A stretch of 64,000 nt of DNA from Acinetobacter soli (GCF_000760595.1 NZ_BBNM01000004.1:186001-250000), one strand, 5' to 3'; shown: positions 28,027-36,133, counted from the first letter of the stretch. The notes: generated by a model from the letters alone, not told the origin. Numbers and translations are program-made.

Positions 28027-29136
28027 TCATGACTGATTCACGATCTGTTGTAATTGAGGAATATATTCTGGATGTTGATAACCAGTTTTTTCACTCCAAG
28101 TTAGTAATTTTTTAGAAATATCAGTATCTTTAGCTGCGATAGCAAGTGCTGCATACACTTCAAAATCATCATTTTCTCGTTGCATATCCCAGTTTTTAGC
28201 CGCGATTTTGAGTCCTTCGTTGTATTTTTTAGATATCCAGAGAAACTGTGCCTGCTCACGTAAATGAATATGGTCATGATGGTCGAGTAAATCTTGTACG
28301 CGCTGGGTTAGCTCATTGAGATCAGTCTGGGCACTTGGATCATTCAGTTTTTGTTTGCACAAAATAATGCGGTACATCGCACCGTCATGATAGCGGTAAG
28401 GTGTTAAAAGCTTCAGTGCGGTTTGATACTGATGTTGTGCGATGTACCAATTCGCTTTTGCTAATGTATTGGGTAAGTTATTGGTTTGCAGCAATAACAT
28501 AGATTTATCTGCAAGTGCCGGATCGTTAAACCGTGTGGCAAGTTCAATAAAGATATTTCCCAACCATTGTTGATCTGCACGGCTCATACGTGGTGTTTGC
28601 GAAAGAAGCTGATCAATTTGAGGTTTAAGCTGTGAATAAGACTTTGTCATTGCATCAACCTGCAACTCGCATCCTGCACGATAAAGCATGACTTCAGGCT
28701 GCGTCAGCTGTTGGCATAACTGGGTAGACGCACTGTATTTTCCTTGCAAACGATAAATATTGGCCAGCTGTAAAATAGCATCGCTGTTGTTGGGTTGAGT
28801 TTTTAAAAGCTGTTTTAAACGCTGTTCTGCAGCCGAAAAATTATGATTCGCTTGCTCAATGCGGGTATTTAGCAACTGATTTTCAAGATCTGATGGATCA
28901 TTGCTTTTTTGCATCAATTGTTCAGCTTTTTCGAGTGAATCACCGTCACCTTTGGCGTAGGCATTTTCAAGTAATACATTCACAATTTGATTACGCGTTG
29001 CGTCACTATAAGTGGCTTTGGCATTTTGGTTTTTTTCAGTATTACCGCTATAGCTATGATGGTGCTTTGGATGAGCATAAATCGAACTTACAGGAATCAT
29101 TAAAATTATGGCGAACGACAGTTTACGCATCAACAT
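28027..29136 (-). CDS. Secreted TPR-repeat protein
   Basis: The 369-residue protein has a signal peptide ending near SSIYA (about residue 21), then the His-rich mature start HPKHHHSYSG. Helical TPR-like repeats follow (LLKTQPNNSDAILQLANIY and NTRIEQANHNFSAAEQRL are clear units). It is likely periplasmic, acting as a scaffold or metal-contacting adaptor. A GAGGG ribosome binding site precedes the ATG. It lies between a small lipoprotein gene and the receptor gene, so it probably works with them. No enzymatic motif is visible. Confidence 0.7.
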   Translation of the reverse strand: MLMRKLSFAIILMIPVSSIYAHPKHHHSYSGNTEKNQNAKATYSDATRNQIVNVLLENAYAKGDGDSLEKAEQLMQKSNDPSDLENQLLNTRIEQANHNFSAAEQRLKQLLKTQPNNSDAILQLANIYRLQGKYSASTQLCQQLTQPEVMLYRAGCELQVDAMTKSYSQLKPQIDQLLSQTPRMSRADQQWLGNIFIELATRFNDPALADKSMLLLQTNNLPNTLAKANWYIAQHQYQTALKLLTPYRYHDGAMYRIILCKQKLNDPSAQTDLNELTQRVQDLLDHHDHIHLREQAQFLWISKKYNEGLKIAAKNWDMQRENDDFEVYAALAIAAKDTDISKKLLTWSEKTGYQHPEYIPQLQQIVNQS

Positions 29137-29187
29137 TGGGTATCCCTCTTAAATACGCCCGAGGCTCAACACCTAGGGCGCAAATCC

Positions 29188-29424
29188 TTAAAATTTAACT
29201 GCAAGCGGCTCTGCTTTGTTATCAATCGAAGCTTCTGAAATATCTTTCAGAGATTTGGGTTCAGACTGACTAAAGCTACTTTGTGATTGGTTGGTTAACG
29301 TCAAAGTTTCTCGTAACACAGGATCGCTTTGCGTTTGGGTGTTATTAGAAGCATGATCATCTCCACTGCCACCACAACCGCTCAATCCCCAAACAACCAT
29401 GAACATCAAGGTTATTTTTTTCAT
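29188..29424 (-). CDS. Small lipoprotein
   Basis: The 78-residue product has a lipoprotein signal with lipobox LSGC (about residues 14-17, then GGSGDD) and a low-complexity polar mature part. No domain is recognised. It lies 15 bp after the DUF4331 gene and 51 bp before the TPR gene, consistent with one operon. Confidence 0.65.
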   Translation of the reverse strand: MKKITLMFMVVWGLSGCGGSGDDHASNNTQTQSDPVLRETLTLTNQSQSSFSQSEPKSLKDISEASIDNKAEPLAVKF

Positions 29425-29439
29425 GGTAATGACTCCTCA

Positions 29440-30933
29440 TTACTTACTGGCAGTATTGAATGGTGAACCCGCAACTGGAGTGTTAAGATACGGGAAAGTG
29501 GTACCAAACTGCTGAGGTGACTGCAATGCACCGTCGGTAAATCCAATCGTACCTGCTTTCGCATCCGACGCTTTACAGCCCACTGCGGTGTTCACACCAT
29601 CAATGGTACATAGTAAACCCATCGCAACACGTAGCTCGATATCGACTACATCATCTCCCGGACGGCGACCATTTGGGAATCCGCTGGTGTCTCCACCGAT
29701 CACACCTAAACGATTTTGCTTATCTTTGGTTTGCGCTGCAATTGCAGTATTTAAGCGCAACATTTCAGAGGCTTTCACGTTTTTAGGCTGATTCAGACCC
29801 GGTACTCCAAGTAAAAATGCATTGACCAGATCGGTACGTGGGAAATTGGTTGGCGCAACCACGGCACCGCCTGTAGCGTCTTTAAATAACACTTCAATCA
29901 ATGTTGGTAATGTTGGATTGGTAACATAATCGGCAAACTGACCATCATTGACTGGTTTGCTGGCATTGAATTTGTCTTTGTCTTTTAAACCAATCACCAC
30001 CTCATTGACCAAAGGCATACCCAAACGGGAAACTTGCGTCCATGCCCCACCCACTTTAGATGCACTGGTCAAATTACTCTCTGGAGTCGGGTTAAGTAAG
30101 GTCGCTTGAGGCAAACTGGCTGTGGTCCAACCACCAATTACTGTTTCACCCGAAGACACCAAACATGATTGTGGTACTTCAAGTGCAATGGTCGTCACGT
30201 TTTTATTGCCAATGGTATTAAGTCCCTGATCTTCAGCATTCACACCCGATGGTGCAAGCTGCGTAGCAGGAATCTTGATATTCACAAGGTCAAAGACTTC
30301 GCCAAGATTGACTGCAAATGGATCTTGGCGCTGGCCGACAAATACTTTGCCTGATCCGCAACTGCCAAAGTTGATATTTTGCACAAAACTATTGGCATAA
30401 GACTGATAATTGGGAATTGATTTTGCGCCCACATTATCAAAAGGTTTTTTAAAGGAGCCCAACACGTTACGATCGCCTTTACGTCGATCACCTTTGACCA
30501 TGGTCACGGTATATGTTTCAGCCGTATTTTGAGCAGAACTGCCATCATTGGTAATTTTTCCAATATTTGACAATGGTACAGAGATATTTTTGCCACCTAC
30601 AGGTACTTGTAGATCTTTTAACTCCTGATCAAATTTAAATTGAAAAGTAATATCTTCTTGCGCATCACCATTGTTATCGATATGAATCTCATAAAGCGCT
30701 TTAGGGTCTAAAGCGAAGTAGTTCGGGCCACCATAAGCATCTTGAAGTGGCTGGTAATTAGCTAAAATGGTGACATAGTCGCCCCGATTACTTTCATAGC
30801 TTTTAAACATATAAAAATCGGTGGCATCTACTTTAGGTGTTTTGGTGATGGATGGAGCTTCGCGGTGACTGGATGCAAGTGCACAAGCACTTAACCCCAT
30901 TAATGCCATCGCTAGTGCGATACGATTGTTCAT
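29440..30933 (-). CDS. DUF4331-family secreted protein
   Basis: The 497-residue protein has a signal peptide (about residues 1-20) followed at once by SSHREAPSI, the hallmark of DUF4331. Other family features are VDATDFYMFKSYE, the near C-terminal RRPGDDVVDIELRVAMG, and several cysteines. The function is unknown, and it is expected in the periplasm or outside the cell. It is the first gene of the minus-strand module with the lipoprotein, TPR protein and TonB receptor. Its promoter must lie in the 476-bp AT-rich spacer that separates it from the anti-sigma gene. Confidence 0.85.
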   Translation of the reverse strand: MNNRIALAMALMGLSACALASSHREAPSITKTPKVDATDFYMFKSYESNRGDYVTILANYQPLQDAYGGPNYFALDPKALYEIHIDNNGDAQEDITFQFKFDQELKDLQVPVGGKNISVPLSNIGKITNDGSSAQNTAETYTVTMVKGDRRKGDRNVLGSFKKPFDNVGAKSIPNYQSYANSFVQNINFGSCGSGKVFVGQRQDPFAVNLGEVFDLVNIKIPATQLAPSGVNAEDQGLNTIGNKNVTTIALEVPQSCLVSSGETVIGGWTTASLPQATLLNPTPESNLTSASKVGGAWTQVSRLGMPLVNEVVIGLKDKDKFNASKPVNDGQFADYVTNPTLPTLIEVLFKDATGGAVVAPTNFPRTDLVNAFLLGVPGLNQPKNVKASEMLRLNTAIAAQTKDKQNRLGVIGGDTSGFPNGRRPGDDVVDIELRVAMGLLCTIDGVNTAVGCKASDAKAGTIGFTDGALQSPQQFGTTFPYLNTPVAGSPFNTASK

Positions 30934-31409
30934 TGGCTATCTCCTTGACCAATATTTAATTTCATCGTTATTACTTTATTTTTTATCCCTACATTGTTTT
31001 AAATCATTATGAGGGACCATACTAACATATAGGAGAGAATGTGAATATTATGTGATCATTTTGAAAATAACGGATGAAATCAATATTTTTGTGAAGTCAA
31101 GTATTTGCTATGCAATCTGATTTCACATAATTTTTATTGTAAAATTTGGATTATTCATATACAAAATATTTAATTAAATGAAAATCATTTGCATATTTTA
31201 AATATAAATAAATATAAATTCTAAAAATTTAAATTATTAAATTTAATTTTATTAAAAACAACAACTTAAAAAACAAATAATCAAACTATTACTTTTTATT
31301 TATATTTATCATTACATTAGTTTAATTTAATTTTTATATATTTTAAACTTCAGACCAAAGCCACAAAAAAAGCGTCATAAAACATGAATGATCTTCACGT
31401 TTTTTAAAT
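30934..31409. other. Very AT-rich spacer upstream of the DUF4331 gene
   Basis: These 476 bp between the anti-sigma gene and the DUF4331 gene are almost entirely A and T between about 31100 and 31350. They must contain the DUF4331 promoter. The bipartite motif seen at bufA and doxX (TGTAA, 16 nt, CG-CTAA) was not found. A weak Fur-like half site, GAAAATCATTT, occurs near 31180. No coding sequence was seen. Confidence 0.5.
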
Positions 31410-31607
31410 TTAATCATTATTTAATTCATCATCTTTTAATTGTTTAAATTTACTTGATAATATTGAAATTACTTTAATTTGTTTTGCATAGCGGCGACAG
31501 GATATACACATCAATAAATGTAATTGAAGATGTGTAAGTTCATTTAATGCAAGTGAACGATCTTGTTTTTCCGAGAGTAGTTGAGTCGCTTTTCGACAGG
31601 TCAGCAT
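31410..31607 (-). CDS. Small zinc-binding anti-sigma factor
   Basis: The product is 65 residues from the ATG at 31607. This start is chosen because a perfect AGGAGG lies 7 nt upstream; starts at 31613 and 31631 are too close to it or inside it. It contains the HX3CX2C core of zinc-type anti-sigma proteins (His30, Cys34, Cys37) plus Cys4 and has no membrane segment. It should be a soluble inhibitor of the ECF sigma factor whose gene it overlaps by 7 bp. Release may involve metal or thiol chemistry at the zinc site. Confidence 0.72.
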   Translation of the reverse strand: MLTCRKATQLLSEKQDRSLALNELTHLQLHLLMCISCRRYAKQIKVISILSSKFKQLKDDELNND

Positions 31608-32218
31608 GAACATTCCTCCTTTAAAAGCCATTTATTTTCGAGACATTCTCGTAGGCGTGTTCGACTGCGGTACATCAATACATTAAAATTTGAAATAGTT
31701 AACCCTAGCTTATTGCAAATTTCCTGTGAGCTTAGCTCAATCATTTCACGCAACATAAACACTTGTGCCTGCTGTGCAGGCAAATGATTGAGGCAGGCAT
31801 CAAAAATTACCCAGAAGTCTTCTTGTTCAAGCATCTGGTCTGGACTTGGCCATGCCTGTGGTGCTTCATGTGCATGCCAGTGATTCTTGTCATTAAACAA
31901 TGTATCGATGCTTTTTTCAGAATCATCATCGAATAAATCTGTCATGCTGATCAAGCGTGATTGCTTACGGATAAAGTCGATGATTTTATTTTTTAAAATT
32001 GCAAATACCCACGTTTTAAACGCACACCGACCTGAAAACGAAGCGGCATGTTCTAGTGCGCTGATAAGCGCTTCCTGCACGACATCTTCGGCGCTTTGGA
32101 TAGAAGACATCTGTAACACGGCAAACTTAATCATTTGATGTCTAAGATCGGCAATAAAAATAGGATCATTCAACTGATCAGTAATGTGATCCGCTTGAGT
32201 CGACGCAGCTATGGTCAT
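31601..32218 (-). CDS. ECF-type sigma-70 factor
   Basis: The 205-residue sigma factor has region 2 at about residues 25-95 (AEDVVQEALISALEHAASF, FKTWVFAILKNKIIDFIRK) and region 4 at about 145-195 (LPAQQAQVFMLREMIELS, then LTISNFNVLMYRSRTRL). The linker is long and Trp/His-rich. Its cysteine-ended tail (EECSC) is unusual. It lies 9 bp after bufC and overlaps the anti-sigma gene, placing sigma and anti-sigma at the end of the bufABC operon. It is the obvious candidate to read the paired promoter motif in the bufA/doxX spacer. Confidence 0.85.
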   Translation of the reverse strand: MTIAASTQADHITDQLNDPIFIADLRHQMIKFAVLQMSSIQSAEDVVQEALISALEHAASFSGRCAFKTWVFAILKNKIIDFIRKQSRLISMTDLFDDDSEKSIDTLFNDKNHWHAHEAPQAWPSPDQMLEQEDFWVIFDACLNHLPAQQAQVFMLREMIELSSQEICNKLGLTISNFNVLMYRSRTRLRECLENKWLLKEECSC

Positions 32219-32227
32219 GAAGAATTC

Positions 32228-32974
32228 TCACTTAGACACAGAAATAGAGACCAAATCAAACTTAAGCAGTAACGATTTCAGTTCATTTAATTGGTTTTCA
32301 GCCACGTCATTAGGCTGATCTCCCAAAATCGAAACGATTAAATCATGAAGCGTATCTTGCATAGCGCCACCATGTTCGACCAGATGTTCGATGAGCAATC
32401 CAAATAACGGCGATAATCGCTCTAAACGGATTTGATCAATTTCATCACGCCATACCATAATCACACCAGGTGCAAGCTGAATGTCATTCGGTTGTGTGTT
32501 GAGTGTCCATTCATACACAGGATATTGATAAACCAAAACCCATACGGCCTGCTTTAACTGCCATTGATAAGGTTCTATACATACCGGTTGATCGATAACC
32601 AAAGTGTCTAAATACAATTCAAGCCACTCAAATTGTAGAAGCTCAGCTAGCCAAGGATATTGACTAAACATGGGATGAGCTTGATAAGAATAATACTCAC
32701 GAAACTCTAGCGCTATCTCGTTTGAGTACGGAGATTGACATTTCGAATTTGCGACAAAATCCTGTAATAGTGCTTGCCACTGACATTCGAGCAATAATCT
32801 GCGCGTAATCGGATAAACCAGATTGATAAACGAGCTAATATTATTAAATACCAAATCACGATACACTTGCATGCGCTCATGATCGTAAACGCTAGCCAAA
32901 TCAGAATGTGGATGGCGAATCCAATTACAGAATTGTTGCTGCGTGTGCTGAAATGATTTCTGAATTTGGTTCAT
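32228..32974 (-). CDS. bufC: DUF2063 partner protein of the MNIO enzyme (BufC/HvfC/GigB type)
   Basis: The product is about 248 residues from the ATG at 32974, which has GGAG about 7 nt upstream. The N-terminal DUF2063 domain is clear: FCNWIRHP, then MQVYRDLVFNNISSFI, and YPWLAELLQFEWLEL. In characterised relatives this partner presents the precursor peptide to the DUF692 enzyme. It overlaps the bufB end by about 50 bp, indicating tight translational coupling, and is followed by the sigma gene after 9 bp. Confidence 0.85.
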   Translation of the reverse strand: MNQIQKSFQHTQQQFCNWIRHPHSDLASVYDHERMQVYRDLVFNNISSFINLVYPITRRLLLECQWQALLQDFVANSKCQSPYSNEIALEFREYYSYQAHPMFSQYPWLAELLQFEWLELYLDTLVIDQPVCIEPYQWQLKQAVWVLVYQYPVYEWTLNTQPNDIQLAPGVIMVWRDEIDQIRLERLSPLFGLLIEHLVEHGGAMQDTLHDLIVSILGDQPNDVAENQLNELKSLLLKFDLVSISVSK

Positions 32975-33788
32975 ATCCACTCTCCATGGCTTGAATGGTC
33001 TTAATTTTTTTTAATTCTTTATTGAGTTCTTCCCAACTCGGAATATTGAAATCCCGTTCTAATAATGTTGGCTTAATTCCACATTGTTGATAAGTAAACG
33101 CCAGAAGTTGCCATACAGAATCCGTAATCGCATCACCATGTGTATCAATGATCAGATGATCTTCTACTTGCGCATGACCTGCAATATGCAAATAGCGTAT
33201 TTTGTCTTGAGGCATCGCACAAATAAACGCTTGAGCATCAGTGCCGTGATTTATGCTGTTCACGTATACGTTGTTTACATCTAAAAGTAATTCGCAATCC
33301 GCCTGCTTGATTACTTCTACAATAAATTCTGCTTCGGTCATCTCAGCACCGGGCATTAAATAAGTCGATACATTTTCAATGACCAGTTTTTGTCCCAAAA
33401 TATCCTGCACACGTAAAATACGCTCCGCAACATAACGAACAGCGTCTTGAGTCATTGGAATGGGTAACAAGTCATATAAGTATCCGCCATCATGAGAATA
33501 ACTTAAATGCTCAGAGTAAATACTGACATTATAAGTATTTAAAAATGCTTTGATTTTATGAATAAACTCAAGGTTGAGCGGATGTGGCCCGCCAATTGAG
33601 AGAGAAAGACCATGACAAACAAGAGGAGACTTTTCAACACAGGTCGCAAGAAGTTTTGCGTGTCGACCGCCAAAGTTCATCCAGTTTTCAGGTGCAATTT
33701 CGATAAAATCAGGCGGATAAGCTGCACTTAAAAAATCATCGATAAACTCTCGTCTTAAACCGAGCCCAACGTGTGAAGTTTCAATCAT
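32925..33788 (-). CDS. bufB: DUF692 multinuclear non-heme iron oxidase (BufB/HvfB/GigA type)
   Basis: The 287-residue TIM-barrel enzyme starts at ATG 33788, which has AAGGAG 7 nt upstream. Metal-ligand motifs typical of MNIO enzymes are in order: HVGLGLR, EIAPENWMNFGG, HGLSLSIGG, SEHLSYSHDG, LVIENVSTYLMPG, LLLDVNNVYVNSINHG, HIAGHAQ, and DTHGDAI. Relatives (MbnB, HvfB, BufB) oxidatively convert peptide cysteines to oxazolone-thioamide or thiooxazole groups. The target here is presumably the four KCG cysteines of the peptide encoded just upstream. Confidence 0.9.
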   Translation of the reverse strand: MIETSHVGLGLRREFIDDFLSAAYPPDFIEIAPENWMNFGGRHAKLLATCVEKSPLVCHGLSLSIGGPHPLNLEFIHKIKAFLNTYNVSIYSEHLSYSHDGGYLYDLLPIPMTQDAVRYVAERILRVQDILGQKLVIENVSTYLMPGAEMTEAEFIVEVIKQADCELLLDVNNVYVNSINHGTDAQAFICAMPQDKIRYLHIAGHAQVEDHLIIDTHGDAITDSVWQLLAFTYQQCGIKPTLLERDFNIPSWEELNKELKKIKTIQAMESGYEPNSEIISAHAATIL

Positions 33789-33810
33789 GAGCAAGCTCCT
33801 TATCCAAATC

Positions 33811-33843
33811 AAGATCGGCCCATCCATTGAATGAGCCGATCTT
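33811..33843 (-). other. Hairpin between bufA and bufB
   Basis: A perfect 9-bp inverted repeat, AAGATCGGC with GCCGATCTT, and a 15-nt loop lies 18 bp after the bufA stop. It has no long T tract. In a precursor-enzyme operon it could act as a leaky terminator or a stabilising 3' end, keeping peptide mRNA more abundant than enzyme mRNA. Confidence 0.6.
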
Positions 33844-33860
33844 GTACATATCTGATCGGT

Positions 33861-34103
33861 TTATTTAGAACCACATTTTGCATCTGCCATTTTTTTATCT
33901 GCACCACATTTTGCATCTGCCGACTTATGCCCTTTCTTGGCATGATCCGCACCACATTTAGCACTGCCGCACTTACCATCTGCTGCCTTACTGGCATGGG
34001 TTTCCGTAGAAGATGAGGTTGCAGCTGTTGCAATCTGAGTTGGGCCAAGGACAGACAAAGCCAATAGCGCAGTCACGGTGGTCATAGAGTTTAATTTGTT
34101 CAT
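33861..34103 (-). CDS. bufA: Bufferin-type secreted Cys-peptide precursor (BufA/HvfA-like)
   Basis: The 80-residue precursor has a signal peptide (residues 1-27, ending IATA). The mature part is Lys/Ala-rich with four Lys-Cys-Gly motifs: DGKCG, SAKCG, DAKCG, and DAKCG (Cys45, Cys50, Cys66, Cys77). Known bufferin/HvfA peptides repeat EGKCG; here the acidic residue is Asp or replaced by Ala. The gene directly precedes the DUF692 and DUF2063 genes that would modify these cysteines. The likely role is periplasmic copper (or other soft-metal) sequestration. It is the first gene of the five-gene operon ending in sigma/anti-sigma. Confidence 0.85.
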   Translation of the reverse strand: MNKLNSMTTVTALLALSVLGPTQIATAATSSSTETHASKAADGKCGSAKCGADHAKKGHKSADAKCGADKKMADAKCGSK

Positions 34104-34154
34104 GATCGATTCCTTTTTACATTTTTTGATTGTGTGTACGGGGTGTACTTGGTG

Positions 34155-34183
34155 TTAGACGCAGTTCATCTGAATTTATTACA
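34155..34183 (-). promoter_or_regulatory. Candidate ECF promoter of bufABC-sigma operon
   Basis: On the minus strand: TGTAAT (34183-34178), 16 nt, CGTCTAA (34161-34155). The -10-like element lies about 50 nt before the bufA ATG. The same architecture occurs in the opposite direction before doxX with one change in each box, so a shared sigma is likely. Confidence 0.6.
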
Positions 34184-34204
34184 CATTAAAAAAAATTTTT
34201 TTTA

Positions 34205-34233
34205 TGTAAGAAAATCGAGATCCTTTCGACTAA
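34205..34233 (+). promoter_or_regulatory. Candidate ECF promoter of doxX
   Basis: On the plus strand: TGTAAG (34205-34210), 16 nt, CGACTAA (34227-34233), about 30 bp before the doxX ATG. It matches the bufA element at 11 of 13 defined positions with identical spacing. Confidence 0.6.
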
Positions 34234-34263
34234 TGTGAATTAAATCGCATCGGATGTGAAAAA

Positions 34264-34863
34264 ATGATGAATATTTATACAAAAAAAATCAATCAGCTCT
34301 ATTTAATTGTAAAAAAAGCGAGCACACCGTTTGATGGCTTACCCGCATTGGCACTGCGATTGTATTTAGTTCCGATCTTTTGGATGGCAGGGACAAATAA
34401 ATTAATGCACTTTAGCAATATTGTAGAGTGGTTTGGCAATACTGACTGGGGATTGGGCTTGCCCTTCCCCTATGTCATGGCTGCACTTGCAACCTCAACT
34501 GAATTGGCTGGCGCAGTTTGTCTAAGCTTAGGTATATTCACTCGCTGGATCAGCATTCCCTTGATCATCACCATGCTGGTTGCAATCTTGACTGTTCATT
34601 TGCCAAACGGTTGGCAAGCAATTGCCGATCCTTCGGCGCCTTTTGCAAATGCTCAGGTACTTGCTTCTGCTGAAAAGTTAGAGCGAGCACGACAAATTCT
34701 GACCGAACATGGCAATTATGACTGGTTGACCTCAAGTGGAAATTTTGTGATTTTAAATAATGGAATCGAGTTTGCAGTCACTTATCTGATCATGCTACTT
34801 GCACTAATCAAATTGGGCGGTGGGCGTTATGTCAGTCTGGATTACTGGTTTCGTTTGAAATAA
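34264..34863 (+). CDS. DoxX-family membrane protein (HvfX/GigT type)
   Basis: The 199-residue four-helix membrane protein has DoxX signatures (LRLYLVPIFWMAGTNKL, SLGIFTRWISIPLIITML). The extended loop between helices 3 and 4 (HGNYDWLTSSGNFVILNNG) is characteristic of the HvfX/GigT subgroup found with DUF692/DUF2063 genes. It is divergent from bufA and shares its promoter motif, so it belongs to the same regulon. The exact role is unknown; an inner-membrane redox or electron link to the peptide system is possible. Confidence 0.85.
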   Translation: MMNIYTKKINQLYLIVKKASTPFDGLPALALRLYLVPIFWMAGTNKLMHFSNIVEWFGNTDWGLGLPFPYVMAALATSTELAGAVCLSLGIFTRWISIPLIITMLVAILTVHLPNGWQAIADPSAPFANAQVLASAEKLERARQILTEHGNYDWLTSSGNFVILNNGIEFAVTYLIMLLALIKLGGGRYVSLDYWFRLK

Positions 34864-34939
34864 AACAAATCATCATGCATATTCATGATGCTTTCATACG
34901 CTTTCTGATACTTTAGATTCAAAATAATCAGTATCACAG

Positions 34940-36133
34940 ATGCCTATGATGATCTCCACCCAGTCACTTTGGACAATTTTTCTTGTATTTTTGCGCTTAG
35001 GACTCACCTCCTTTGGTGGTCCGACTGCGCATCTTGGCTATTTCCGTGATGAGTTCGTCATCCGCCGTAAATGGTTAAACGATGCTCAGTATGCCGATAC
35101 CGTTGCACTGTGCCAGTTTTTACCTGGGCCAGCCAGTAGTCAGGTGGGTATGGCAATTGGCTACTATTGCGGTGGCTATAAAGGTGCTTTAGTTGCCTGG
35201 CTAGGGTTTACCTTCCCTTCAGCCATCATATTAATTTCATTTGCACTGGGTTTTGATCATCTGCAAAGCATGCAACTTACTGGTATTTTGCATGGCTTGA
35301 AAATTATCGCTGTAGCGGTGGTGATACAAGCACTTTGGGGAATGACAAAAACTTTATGCCCAGATGCAACCCGAATCACCCTCATGAGTTTAAGCACATT
35401 CATGATGTTAATGCTTCCCTCGCTCTGGACTCAGCTCGTGGTGATTATTGTGGCGGGAATATTAGGTACATTGATTTTCAGATCATCGCAAAGCACAGAA
35501 AAACAACAAGTATCGACAGCAAATTCTCGTCATATTGGTTTCACTGGATTGATCCTATTTTTTGGATTACTGATTGCGCTACCTGTGCTGAGTTTTACGT
35601 TTTCAAACCCAGCCCTTGCGATTTTTGATGCCTTTTATCGTACTGGGGCATTGGTTTTTGGTGGTGGGCACGTTGTTTTACCTTTATTAAACACCCAAGT
35701 CGTCGCAACTGGATGGATTGAGCAAAATACCTTTTTAGCTGGTTATTCACTGGCTCAAGCGGTGCCCGGCCCATTATTTACTTTTGCTGGCTTCTTAGGC
35801 GCCTCGATGCCTCACATGATCACGCCTTGGCTAGGAGGTATTTTGTGTATTGTGGCAATTTTTAGTCCATCTTTTTTTCTTCTTATCGGCATTTTACCTT
35901 TTTGGCAAAGTATTCGTGATCTTGCATGGATGATTGCTGCGCTCAAAGGAATTAATGCAGCCGTGGTGGGCCTGCTGTTGGCAGCTTTGTATCAACCGAT
36001 CTGGACCAATAGTATTTATACCTCAAAAGACTTTAGTCTGGCACTTCTTGCGCTCCTTGCACTGATGGTTTGGCGGCTTCCAGTATGGTTGGTGGTTTTT
36101 TTAGGGGGTCTTTTAGGATGGTGGTTGATGTAA
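34940..36133 (+). CDS. chrA: Chromate transporter, ChrA family
   Basis: The 397-residue membrane protein has two homologous CHR domains: the first with LRLGLTSFGGPTAHLGYFRD and CQFLPGPASSQVGMAIGY, the second with TGALVFGGGHVVLPLL and AQAVPGPLFTFAGFLG. It would expel chromate from the cytoplasm, probably driven by membrane potential. It lies 76 bp after doxX on the same strand and may be co-transcribed. No ChrB regulator is adjacent. No strong ribosome binding site is visible before the ATG. Confidence 0.88.
   Translation: MPMMISTQSLWTIFLVFLRLGLTSFGGPTAHLGYFRDEFVIRRKWLNDAQYADTVALCQFLPGPASSQVGMAIGYYCGGYKGALVAWLGFTFPSAIILISFALGFDHLQSMQLTGILHGLKIIAVAVVIQALWGMTKTLCPDATRITLMSLSTFMMLMLPSLWTQLVVIIVAGILGTLIFRSSQSTEKQQVSTANSRHIGFTGLILFFGLLIALPVLSFTFSNPALAIFDAFYRTGALVFGGGHVVLPLLNTQVVATGWIEQNTFLAGYSLAQAVPGPLFTFAGFLGASMPHMITPWLGGILCIVAIFSPSFFLLIGILPFWQSIRDLAWMIAALKGINAAVVGLLLAALYQPIWTNSIYTSKDFSLALLALLALMVWRLPVWLVVFLGGLLGWWLM

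Noticed and set aside
34234..34249. CRP-like site TGTGA-N6-TCGCA before doxX
   Set aside because: One mismatch in a conserved position and only about 15 bp from the ATG, overlapping the ECF -10 motif; probably chance.
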